A stretch of DNA of 35,291 bases from RGIG4097 sp964637515. Lineage in GTDB: Bacteria > Bacillota > Clostridia > Christensenellales > CAG-917. The stretch's first letter is position 1, and every line of letters begins with the position of its first letter. The stretch spans positions 1 through 35,291 of the forward strand of contig CAZWUI010000016.1 in the NCBI GenBank assembly GCA_964637515.1, given 5' to 3'. Shown here piece by piece: positions 28,915 to 35,291 of this stretch. Below the pieces are notes generated by a model, which worked only from the letters and a program-made list of their open reading frames with translations, was not told where the DNA came from and did not search any database. The translations under genes were made by a program, and so were the position numbers.

Positions 28915-29502
28915 ATGAGCCGCATCGATTTTGCCGCAATCAAGACTGTGGTGACGATGGAGGACGTCCTTGCGGACTACTCCATCGTCCCGCAACGCGG
29001 CTGGGCGGTCTGCCCTTTTCACCCTGACGCGCATCCATCGCTTAAAGTGTACCGTGATGGCTATTATTGCTTTGCGTGTGGGGAGGGTGGCGACATCGTC
29101 AATTTTGTCGCACGGATGGAGGATGTGAGCAACCAACAGGCGGCAGCGCTGATCATGGCACGGCACGGGTTGCAGTATGGCGTGGCGGACACCGCTGCAC
29201 AAGCACAGCGGCGGGCAGAAAAGCAGAGGCAGCAGGAGCTTGAGGCGCGCAGGCGCAGCGCCGAGGACATCCTTTGCGCCGCCCGTCGTGCGGATGGTGG
29301 TAAATACAGTGAGTGGGACTATTGGCTGGACTATCTGATGATGGATCCGGACGGTTTTTTTGATGACAACGGGGAGGATGTGGTGAGATATGCCGAGAGA
29401 GTTTACGGCAGAGGAGTTGATGCGGCCGGAGACATACGACGCGATGCTGATGATCGAGGACGAGACGGCACGTCAGACGTATCTACTGGATCTCAAGGAT
29501 AG
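28915..29502 (+). CDS. CHC2 zinc-finger primase domain protein
   Basis: 195 aa, ATG 28915 (no strong site). Residues 10-70 form a DnaG-type CHC2 finger with ligands C33, H36, C52 and C55 (VCPFHPDAHPS ... YYCFACGEGGDIVNFV). A helical, Arg/Glu-rich linker follows (RAEKQRQQELEARRRSAED). No primase catalytic domain is present, so it supplies the zinc-binding part only. The last 113 bases overlap the DUF927 gene; the C-terminal 38 residues (RGVDAAGDIRRDADDRGRD) look like out-of-frame sequence. Confidence 0.83.
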   Translation: MSRIDFAAIKTVVTMEDVLADYSIVPQRGWAVCPFHPDAHPSLKVYRDGYYCFACGEGGDIVNFVARMEDVSNQQAAALIMARHGLQYGVADTAAQAQRRAEKQRQQELEARRRSAEDILCAARRADGGKYSEWDYWLDYLMMDPDGFFDDNGEDVVRYAERVYGRGVDAAGDIRRDADDRGRDGTSDVSTGSQG

Positions 29503-31210
29503 CGCACGCCGCCTCAAGATGGGCACAGGCAGCATCACCGAGCGCATCAAGATGGCCAAGCTGCGATATGAGACCGCGCAGCGCGGCGAGGGGAGCAAGT
29601 GGACGCAGTTCCGGGACGCACCCTTCCCACCGCTCCGCTGCGGGCAATACGAGGCAACTGATCTGGGCGTATGGCGCTATGAGATCAACGAGTTCGGCAC
29701 GCGCACAAAAATCAACGCCTGCTCACACGCCGTTGTGCCAACGGCGCGACTGGTCAATGTGGACACGGGCGAGGAGCAGCTACGATTGCATTATCTCAAG
29801 GACGGTGGCTGGCGCAGTCTGACAGCGTCACGCGCAAGCCTTGCGGACAAAGGGCTGATCGTGCGCAGCGTTGCGGACAAAGGCGTGGAGGTCACATCGG
29901 AGACGGCGCGGGAATTGGTCAAATACATCTCTGAGGTAGTGTCAATCAACCCGGATCTGTTGCCCGGGCAGAAAAGCATTGATCGTCTCGGCTGGATCGG
30001 ACAGGGACAGTTCGTCCCCTACGATGGCGGGATTGTCTATGACGGCGAGGATCGGTTTAAACCAATCGCCAACGCCGTACACGAGGAGGGACATTTTGAC
30101 GTGTGGCTTGCGCTGATGCGCATCCTGCGCGGACACAACCCGTTATTCCGGATCGTGATGGCTGCAAGCTTTGCGTCGCCGCTGCTGGAGTTGGTGGACG
30201 CACTGCCGTTTATTCTCCACCTCTGGGGCGGCACAGGCGCAGGCAAGACGGTTGCCGCCATGTGTGCAATGTCTGTCTGGGGCGACCCGGGCAAAGGCCG
30301 TCTGATGTGGTCTCTGGATTCGACCAAGGTGTTTTTTGGGCAGGCGGCAGCGTTTTTGCACAACCTCCCCTTTTACGGCGATGAGTTACAAATCATCAAC
30401 GACAAGTACTTTTCGTTGGACAAACTTGTGATGTATCTCTGTGAGGGCATTGACAGGGGGCGCGGGACGGCGACCGGGGGCATACAGGCCACTAAGCGCT
30501 GGTTTAATGCATTTATCTTCACCGGCGAACAACCGATTGCGTCGGACACTTCGGGCGGCGGTGTAAAAAACCGCCTGATCGAGGTGCAGCTTAAAGACGG
30601 GGACGTGCTGGTTCCGGACGGCAACACAGCAGTATCCATCATTACGCAAAATTACGGCCATGCCGGCAAGCGATTCATCGCGGCTGTCAAGGCTCGGGAC
30701 AAGAGTGCGCTGCGGGAGCGGTATCGAGAGTTACAAAAGGCGCTGATGGGCGAGGGCAACGTTACAGACAAACAGGCTTATTCCATGGCTGCAATCCTGC
30801 TGGCCGACGAGATTGCCTGCGAGTGCGTTTTCGGCGGCGCGGATCCGCTGACCGTATCGGATGTATTGCCCTACGTACAGAGCAAGGCCGACGTAGACAT
30901 AGCAACACGCGCTTACGACTGGACAATCAACTGGATTGCCCGCAACCCTGATCGCTGGAGCCAAGACGGCTACGGCGAGCGCTGGGGCAAGATAGACAGC
31001 GATGTGGTAACCATCAACCGCGATGTGCTCCGCGAGGCAATGACAGCTGCCGAGTTGCCCTATGGCGCAATCATCCCTGCATGGGGCGCCAGAGGTCTGA
31101 TCAAGATGACGACACAGGGCAGGAGCCTGCATCATGTCAGTTATGGAGGGGTAAAGGCTTATTGTATCCGACTGGTTCTTCCGACAGATCAACCGACGCT
31201 GCCGTTTTAA
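29390..31210 (+). CDS. DUF927-family ATPase (replicative helicase-like)
   Basis: 606 aa, ATG 29390 after GGGGAGGATG. N-terminal 140 residues are mixed, then the DUF927 core: Walker A GGTGAGKT at 280-287, AAMCAMSVWGDPGKG, LMWSLDSTKVFF, LPFYGDELQIINDKYFSLDK, then GGIQATKRWFNAFIFTGEQP and GGGVKNRLIEVQ. DUF927 proteins resemble AAA+ helicases and lie beside primases in phages and mobile elements. Together with the CHC2 protein it probably forms a primase-helicase acting at the origin that follows the gene. Confidence 0.85.
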   Translation: MPREFTAEELMRPETYDAMLMIEDETARQTYLLDLKDSARRLKMGTGSITERIKMAKLRYETAQRGEGSKWTQFRDAPFPPLRCGQYEATDLGVWRYEINEFGTRTKINACSHAVVPTARLVNVDTGEEQLRLHYLKDGGWRSLTASRASLADKGLIVRSVADKGVEVTSETARELVKYISEVVSINPDLLPGQKSIDRLGWIGQGQFVPYDGGIVYDGEDRFKPIANAVHEEGHFDVWLALMRILRGHNPLFRIVMAASFASPLLELVDALPFILHLWGGTGAGKTVAAMCAMSVWGDPGKGRLMWSLDSTKVFFGQAAAFLHNLPFYGDELQIINDKYFSLDKLVMYLCEGIDRGRGTATGGIQATKRWFNAFIFTGEQPIASDTSGGGVKNRLIEVQLKDGDVLVPDGNTAVSIITQNYGHAGKRFIAAVKARDKSALRERYRELQKALMGEGNVTDKQAYSMAAILLADEIACECVFGGADPLTVSDVLPYVQSKADVDIATRAYDWTINWIARNPDRWSQDGYGERWGKIDSDVVTINRDVLREAMTAAELPYGAIIPAWGARGLIKMTTQGRSLHHVSYGGVKAYCIRLVLPTDQPTLPF

Positions 31211-31530
31211 CGCCTGCTAGGTAGGAATGTAGGACGATGGTAGGAAAATGGTAGGACACCAAAAATGCCTAAATTCAGGGCTTTATTACAATAATTCCTA
31301 CATTCCTACCAAAATTCCATAGATATATATATATAGGCGAAAAAATATACATATACTTACATACGTGTATACGTATATATATAGATATATATATATATAG
31401 TCCGGGAAACGGTAGGAATGTAGGAATTGGCAAAAAACGCCTAGATTCAGGGATTTTTGATGCCTACCAAGGTTGGAGATGACGTAGGTAGGTAGGAGTT
31501 AACAGAACATAAGGAGGTGCTTGTATAGAT
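31211..31530. other. Probable replication origin (iterons plus AT-rich tract)
   Basis: No gene fits these 320 bases. They contain GTAGGAATGTAGGA three times (31221-31234 and 31412-31425 direct; 31296-31309 inverted) and more single GTAGGA at 31240, 31251 and 31492. The 14-base GCCTA[A/G]ATTCAGGG occurs twice (31267-31280, 31439-31452), each after a GTAGGA block. Between them lies an AT-rich tract with long TA runs (31321-31400). Iterons beside an AT-rich segment, between DUF927 and helicase genes, fit a phage origin. Confidence 0.7.
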
Positions 31531-33036
31531 ATGTTTACACTAAGACCATATCAACAGGAGTGTGTGGACAGGATCAACGCGTTGGATGGGGGCGCACATC
31601 TGGTGCAGATGGCAACGGGGCTTGGTAAGACAGTCACATTTGCCAGCATCCCCCGAAGGGGGCGCACGTTGTTACTGAGCCATCGCGAGGAGTTGGTGAA
31701 TCAGCCACGCAAATACTTTGATTGCTCGTTTGGTGTAGAGCAGGGCAGTCACCACGCCCACGGCGAGGAGGTTGTCAGCGCGTCGGTACAGTCCATTGGA
31801 CGCAGGCTGGATCGATTTGCACCCGATGAGTTTGACATGATTATCAGCGATGAGTGTCATCACGCGTCGGCTGCGAGCTATCGCAAAATTTATGACTACT
31901 TCCGCCCGCGCTTGCATATCGGTTTCACAGCGACGCCAAACCGCGCAGACGGGCGGGGACTGGACGCGGTGTTTGAGGATATCATCTTTGCCCGGGACCT
32001 CCGCTGGGGGATCGAAAACGGCTACCTTTGCAATATCCACTGCATCCGAGCGCATATTGGCTACGATCTGCGCAACGTCCACTCCCGCCACGGCGATTAT
32101 GCGCCGGGCGAACTGAACGAGGCTATGCAGGGCACAGCGGGCGCAATCGCGCAGGCTTACCGGGAGCACTCGCAGGGCGCGACACTGATCTTTGCGGCGT
32201 CTGTGGAACATGCGCACAGCATCGCGGACAAGATCCCCGGTGCTGTGGTTGTCACCGGCGAGACCCGTGACCGTGCCTCCATCATCAATGCGTTTTCACG
32301 ACGCGAGATCCCGTGCCTGATCAACTGCATGGTCTTTACCGAGGGCACGGACATCCCGCTGGTGGAGACGGTAATCATCGCCCGGCCCACGCAGAGCCAG
32401 AGCCTGTATTGTCAGATGGTTGGTCGCGGACTGCGCCTGCATCCGGACAAGGAGCGGCTGGTGCTGATTGATTGCGTGGGGGTCACCGGCAAGGCCAGAC
32501 TGTGCACTGCGCCGACACTGCTTGGCGTCAGCGTGGACGAGATCCCCGAGCACAAGCAAGACGAGGTACAGGGCGATCTGCTCGATCTGCCAAAGTTAGC
32601 ACTTGCCGCGTCGGATTGCCCTGAAAGCTGGATCCGCTCTATCGAGCTGGTGGATCTGTGGGCGCAGGGCATGGATTACAACCTCCACGACGTCAATTGG
32701 ACGCGGTTGCCGGATGGCAGCATGATCGTAAGCCTTGCCAATCGTCGTCAGATGCGGATGCCGCCGCCCGACAAGCTTGGACGCGTGGATCTGGGCAGAG
32801 GGCCTATCGCATATCAGGAGGCACTGGATCGAGCCTATCGCGTGCTCCGCGAGGATCATGCCGACGAGCGGACGTTGTGGGACGTCAACTCGATTAAGCG
32901 CTGGGGGCGTGACGCAGCCACGGATAAGCAGCGCGCTCTGATCGCCCGCAGGTGCCGCGGCTGGGAGATCCCCGCAGACCTTACCAAGGGGCAAGCGAGC
33001 GCAATCCTCAACCGATTGTTAGCTAAGGAGGCATGA
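31531..33036 (+). CDS. Superfamily 2 DNA helicase (SSL2/DEAD-like)
   Basis: 501 aa, ATG 31531; AAGGAGGTG lies 13 bases upstream, slightly far. Helicase motifs in order: Q-motif RPYQQECVD (5-13), Walker A ATGLGKT (28-34), SHREELV, DECHH (107-111), GFTATP (131-136), VVTGETRDR, FTEGTDIPLVETVIIARPT and QMVGRGLRLHPDKERLVLID (about 294-313). The C-terminal part (residues 345-501) is less conserved. Common in replication blocks of Clostridia phages, where it probably unwinds DNA at or after the origin. Confidence 0.92.
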   Translation: MFTLRPYQQECVDRINALDGGAHLVQMATGLGKTVTFASIPRRGRTLLLSHREELVNQPRKYFDCSFGVEQGSHHAHGEEVVSASVQSIGRRLDRFAPDEFDMIISDECHHASAASYRKIYDYFRPRLHIGFTATPNRADGRGLDAVFEDIIFARDLRWGIENGYLCNIHCIRAHIGYDLRNVHSRHGDYAPGELNEAMQGTAGAIAQAYREHSQGATLIFAASVEHAHSIADKIPGAVVVTGETRDRASIINAFSRREIPCLINCMVFTEGTDIPLVETVIIARPTQSQSLYCQMVGRGLRLHPDKERLVLIDCVGVTGKARLCTAPTLLGVSVDEIPEHKQDEVQGDLLDLPKLALAASDCPESWIRSIELVDLWAQGMDYNLHDVNWTRLPDGSMIVSLANRRQMRMPPPDKLGRVDLGRGPIAYQEALDRAYRVLREDHADERTLWDVNSIKRWGRDAATDKQRALIARRCRGWEIPADLTKGQASAILNRLLAKEA

Positions 33037-33040
33037 GCAG

Positions 33041-33430
33041 ATGACTGCCGAACAACGGGAGCAAATCAACCTGATCCGATGGACGCAGCAGCCGGAGATC
33101 CGTGCGAAATATCCCGAGCTCAAGTTACTGTATCACGTCCCCAATGAGCGCAAATGCACTCCGCAGCAGGGGCGCGCACTCAAGATGCTGGGCGTTAAGG
33201 CGGGAGTGCCGGACTTATGCCTGCCCGTTGCGCGTGGCGGGTATCACGGGCTGTATATCGAGCTCAAGTCCCCTACAAAGAGCGCACGAGCGTCCGAAAA
33301 TCAGATCTGGTGGGTGGACGAGTTGATTTCACAGCACTATGCCGCGTGTGTGTGCAAAGGCTGGGAAATGGCGCGGGACACGATCCTGCGATACATGCGG
33401 ATGGAGGTGGACGCTGAAGATGACGGTTGA
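33041..33430 (+). CDS. VRR-NUC nuclease
   Basis: 129 aa, ATG 33041 after AAGGAGGC. A compact PD-(D/E)xK fold: HVPNERKCTPQQGRALKMLG, VKAGVPDLCLPVARGG with D58, GLYIELKSP with E74 and K76, then the ASENQIWWVDELISQHYAAC helix. This is the stand-alone VRR-NUC type, which cuts branched DNA (Holliday-junction resolvase-like). It would process replication or recombination intermediates before packaging. It overlaps the next gene by 11 bases. Confidence 0.92.
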   Translation: MTAEQREQINLIRWTQQPEIRAKYPELKLLYHVPNERKCTPQQGRALKMLGVKAGVPDLCLPVARGGYHGLYIELKSPTKSARASENQIWWVDELISQHYAACVCKGWEMARDTILRYMRMEVDAEDDG

Positions 33431-33794
33431 GGAGTATAAGGCTGTATGCGCCCGCATCGATAAGGCCGAGAGCCTGTCTGCGGACATGATGGCGGATCCT
33501 TATGTGCGCAACGCCTATCATGATCTGTGTGACCGGGCGTGTGAGTATGAGATAGCGCAGGGCGGGTTTGCCTGGCATGGGATCCATGATAAGATCGCCC
33601 GCAGGGCTGCGCAAAAGCTGGTCGGCACGGTGCTGGAGATCAACGATCACGGCGGCGAGCGCGGTGAACAAGGCAAGGCGCGTATGCGCGGGCTGCTGAC
33701 GGATCTGATGGCGTTTGCGGTGAGCGCAAGCGAGGACACACTACAGATATTTGGCTACAAGGAGGTCGCGGAAAACGATGGCAACGACATATGA
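33420..33794 (+). CDS. Hypothetical protein, 124 aa
   Basis: ATG 33420 after GGATGGAGGTGG, inside the end of the nuclease gene. Helical: MTVEEYKAVCARIDKAESLS, RNAYHDLCDRACEYEIAQGG, IHDKIARRAAQKLVGTVLEI, then LLTDLMAFAVSASEDTLQIF. No motif recognised. Always-helical small proteins in this place may be replication accessories. It overlaps the next gene by 17 bases. Confidence 0.6.
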   Translation: MTVEEYKAVCARIDKAESLSADMMADPYVRNAYHDLCDRACEYEIAQGGFAWHGIHDKIARRAAQKLVGTVLEINDHGGERGEQGKARMRGLLTDLMAFAVSASEDTLQIFGYKEVAENDGNDI

Positions 33795-34305
33795 TGACTG
33801 CCTGCGCGTGTGTGAGGCGGAAAAAAAGCGCCCGCTCGGGGATGATCTGAGCAGACCAATGACCCAGTACGAGAGCCAGATTGTGTATGGCCTGTACAGC
33901 TTCGCGACCTTCGCCGGGTTTGCGCGTGACGTGATGGGGAGGCGCAACAAGCGCATCCCGCGTGCAGTGAGCCGGATCGGGCTGATCCAGTGGGCGTGCC
34001 GCAGCTTGTACACGGATTACGTTGCCCAGCTTACCAAGGAGGGTGAGCAGACCTTTTATCGCCGGGCAAAAAATATGCAGCTGACCGTTACGCCCCGCAG
34101 GGTGCAGGAGCGCACCGAGGACGGGTGGAAGTTGGTGCGCGACGTGGATCTTGAGGCGCTGGCTTCGGCGGCGTGGCACGGTACTTGCCAGTATTGTGCG
34201 CTGGGTGGCATGGACGCGCGTAAGTGCAAGTTGCGCAAGACACTGGATGGCTTGCAGTGCATGGAGCCGGGGGACAACCCTGATTGCTGGTATCGAGCAG
34301 ATTAA
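33778..34305 (+). CDS. Hypothetical protein with C-terminal Cys motif (DUF5651-like?)
   Basis: 175 aa from ATG 33778 (GGAGG 12 bases upstream); the frame is open from 33751 inside the previous gene. N-terminal YDDCLRVCEAEKKRPLGDDL, then IVYGLYSFATFAGFARDVMG. The C-terminus has CQYCALGGMDARKCKLRKTL and PDCWYRAD, a C-x2-C...C...C set that may bind zinc. I recall this ending from Clostridia phage proteins annotated DUF5651, but I am not sure. Function unknown. Confidence 0.6.
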   Translation: MATTYDDCLRVCEAEKKRPLGDDLSRPMTQYESQIVYGLYSFATFAGFARDVMGRRNKRIPRAVSRIGLIQWACRSLYTDYVAQLTKEGEQTFYRRAKNMQLTVTPRRVQERTEDGWKLVRDVDLEALASAAWHGTCQYCALGGMDARKCKLRKTLDGLQCMEPGDNPDCWYRAD

Positions 34306-34327
34306 GATCAAGAGGAGGACAAAAACC

Positions 34328-34942
34328 ATGAAGAAACTTACGCCCATGACCCAAGATGCACTGGGAAAGATCCTCGAAGCCCATAAAAAGTGGCTGAATA
34401 TCGAAGGTAGCGGCGAATGCGCCAACCTGAGCGGGGCTGACCTGAGCGGGGCTGACCTGAGCGGGGCCACCCTGAACGGGGCCAACCTGAGCGGGGCTGA
34501 CCTGAGCGACGCCAACCTGAGCGACGCCGACCTGAACGGGGCCAACCTGAGCGACGCCGACCTGAGCGGGGCCAATGGCCTGTTGTCCGCAATCAATTAC
34601 ATGGAGGCGCACTTTGAGCGCACTGCTGACGGTTACATTGCATACAAAACATTTGGCGCGCGGTACAAAGTCCCCCCCAAATGGGAGGTCAAGCCCGGCG
34701 CGGTAATCGAGGAAAACGTCAACATGTGCCGTGCGGACGTCTGCGGCTGCGGCATCAACGTCGCCCCGCTGGGCTGGGTCAAGGCGAATTACGGCGGGAA
34801 AATCTGGCAGGTGCTGATCCGCTGGGAATGGCTGTGCGGCGTGTGTGTGCCGTACAACACCGACGGTAAAATCCGGTGTGAGAGGGTGGAGCTGGTGAAG
34901 GAGGTGGACAAAAATGAAGAAACTCACGCAAGCAGAATTTGA
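34328..34942 (+). CDS. Pentapeptide-repeat protein with conserved phage C-terminal domain
   Basis: 204 aa from ATG 34328 (AGGAGGAC upstream); the frame is open from 34151 over the previous gene. After MKKLTPMTQDALGKILEAHK come ten pentapeptides of the type A-[DN]-L-S-G (residues 32-81), which fold as a right-handed square beta-helix. The C-terminal domain (YMEAHFERTADGYIAYKTFG, VNMCRADVCGCGINVAPLGW, VCVPYNTDGKIR) is, as I recall, common in Clostridia phages but of unknown function. Pentapeptide helices can mimic DNA (Qnr, MfpA), so an anti-gyrase or anti-defence role is possible but not shown. It shares its first residues (MKKLT) with the next gene and overlaps it by 29 bases. Confidence 0.82.
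   Translation: MKKLTPMTQDALGKILEAHKKWLNIEGSGECANLSGADLSGADLSGATLNGANLSGADLSDANLSDADLNGANLSDADLSGANGLLSAINYMEAHFERTADGYIAYKTFGARYKVPPKWEVKPGAVIEENVNMCRADVCGCGINVAPLGWVKANYGGKIWQVLIRWEWLCGVCVPYNTDGKIRCERVELVKEVDKNEETHASRI
34421..34570 (+). repeat. 15-bp pentapeptide repeats
   Basis: Ten consecutive 15-bp units of consensus GCCGACCTGAGCGGG, e.g. GCTGACCTGAGCGGG. Units differ only at a few bases and appear recently duplicated, as in the neighbouring hexapeptide gene. Confidence 0.92.
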
Positions 34943-35291
34943 CGCAATGGAGCACGACAAGAACGGCTGTCTCTACGTCCCCGCTAATACCGATTGCACT
35001 GAGGTAGATTTTAAGGGTGCTGGATGGGTGATCTTTGGCAACTACTGCACTCTGGGCGACGACTGCACTCTGGGCGACGACTGCACTCTGGGCAACTACT
35101 GCACTCTGGGCGACGACTGCACTCTGGGCGACTACTGCACTCTGGGCATCGACTGCACTCTGGGCGACGACTGCACTCTGGGCAACTACTGCACTCTGGG
35201 CGACGACTGCACTCTGGGCGACTACTGCACTCTGGGCATCGACTGCACTCTGGGCGACGACTGCACTCTGGGCAACTACTGCACTCTGGGC
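34914..35291 (+). CDS. Hexapeptide-repeat protein, N-terminal part (continues at base 1)
   Basis: ATG 34914 after GAAGGAGGTGG, overlapping the pentapeptide gene by 29 bases. The start MKKLTQAEFDAMEHDKNGCL is followed by TDCTEVDFKGAGWVIFG and then by continuous LG[DNI][DY]CT units to the end of the window (126 codons present). The unit fits the left-handed beta-helix hexapeptide rule with Cys in the inward small position, giving stacked Cys columns. The gene must continue at the start of the window, ending at 454. Joining the two ends directly is out of frame by eight bases, so some array sequence is missing. Confidence 0.85.
   Translation, partial: MKKLTQAEFDAMEHDKNGCLYVPANTDCTEVDFKGAGWVIFGNYCTLGDDCTLGDDCTLGNYCTLGDDCTLGDYCTLGIDCTLGDDCTLGNYCTLGDDCTLGDYCTLGIDCTLGDDCTLGNYCTLG
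35037..35291 (+). repeat. 18-bp tandem repeat with 90-bp higher-order repeat
   Basis: At least 14 units of 18 bp. From 35091 five units (GNY, GDD, GDY, GID, GDD) form a 90-bp block repeated identically at 35181 and begun again at 35271. Two identical 90-bp copies are beyond what short-read assembly resolves, which explains why the window ends here. Confidence 0.93.

Noticed and set aside
31321..31400. TA-rich tract as a promoter cluster
   Set aside because: TATAAT-like strings are expected by chance in such a tract and no spaced -35 was seen; it is better explained as the unwinding part of an origin.
33640..34596. Minus-strand ORF of 318 aa with RSAPLRLAP repeats
   Set aside because: Shadow of the pentapeptide repeats and neighbouring genes; repeat periodicity follows the plus-strand A-D-L-S-G units.
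35037..35291. CRISPR-like regular repeats at both ends
   Set aside because: Units are directly adjacent 18-bp codon repeats without unique spacers and lie in an open frame.

Overview
The window is a nearly complete genome of a temperate, long-tailed phage with an HK97-type head and a non-contractile (siphovirus) tail. It carries an integrase, two repressor-type regulators and an attachment site. The host is inferred, not proven, to be a Gram-positive member of the Bacillota, probably a gut Clostridia: ribosome binding sites are strong AAGGAGG types, several promoters are near-perfect TTGACA-17-TATAAT, the tail proteins are of phi13, ReqiPepy6 and LL-H types, and the attachment core matches the 3' end of a tRNA-Ser. 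Both ends of the window fall inside the same tandem 18-bp repeat, so the molecule is most likely circular (or circularly permuted) and was opened by assembly inside one repeat-rich gene. That gene starts at 34914 and ends at 454.

Layout. 1-1190: end of the hexapeptide-repeat gene, a small ORF, a sigma-region-4/ArpU-like late regulator, a TATAAT box and a terminator. 1212-18669: late operon in phage order: HNH nuclease, small and large terminase, portal, a P-loop kinase::prohead protease fusion, capsid, connector and neck genes, major tail protein, chaperone-like protein, tape measure, Dit, Gp37-like hub, fibre/tip proteins, and a three-domain endolysin. 18674-20428: holin-like genes and a second small sigma-like protein, interrupted by a minus-strand cassette (19043-19600) of two tiny membrane peptides and an AbrB-like protein. 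20495-21185: a second minus-strand cassette (acidic 70-aa protein plus HTH protein), resembling acr-aca operons in layout. 21329-22516: a three-gene module of unknown role that includes a ferritin-like protein. 22546-22821: attP region with integrase arm sites. 22812-25553: lysogeny module with integrase, a candidate small RNA, a membrane-anchored XRE repressor, a cluster of TGCAAT operators, two small paralogues and a CI-like repressor with divergent promoters. 25554-31210: early genes (Cro-like and other HTH proteins, small membrane proteins, Gp157, Sak4-like ATPase, ssDNA-binding partner, zinc-finger primase, DUF927 ATPase). 31211-31530: a probable replication origin with GTAGGA iterons and an AT-rich tract. 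31531-35291: SSL2-type helicase, VRR-NUC nuclease, two unknown genes, a pentapeptide-repeat protein and the start of the hexapeptide-repeat protein.

How it fits together. The CI-like repressor and its GTTGCC operators probably decide between lysogeny and early expression. Early genes replicate DNA at the iteron region through Sak4/SSB and the helicase/primase set. The ArpU-like protein then probably turns on the late operon. The two minus-strand cassettes have their own consensus promoters with palindromes between the -35 and -10 boxes, and each ends in a DNA-binding-type gene. They look like self-regulated accessory (moron) units that could be expressed from the prophage or on entry, and they are the best candidates here for undescribed biology. 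All functional statements rest on motif recognition by eye; no database search was run.
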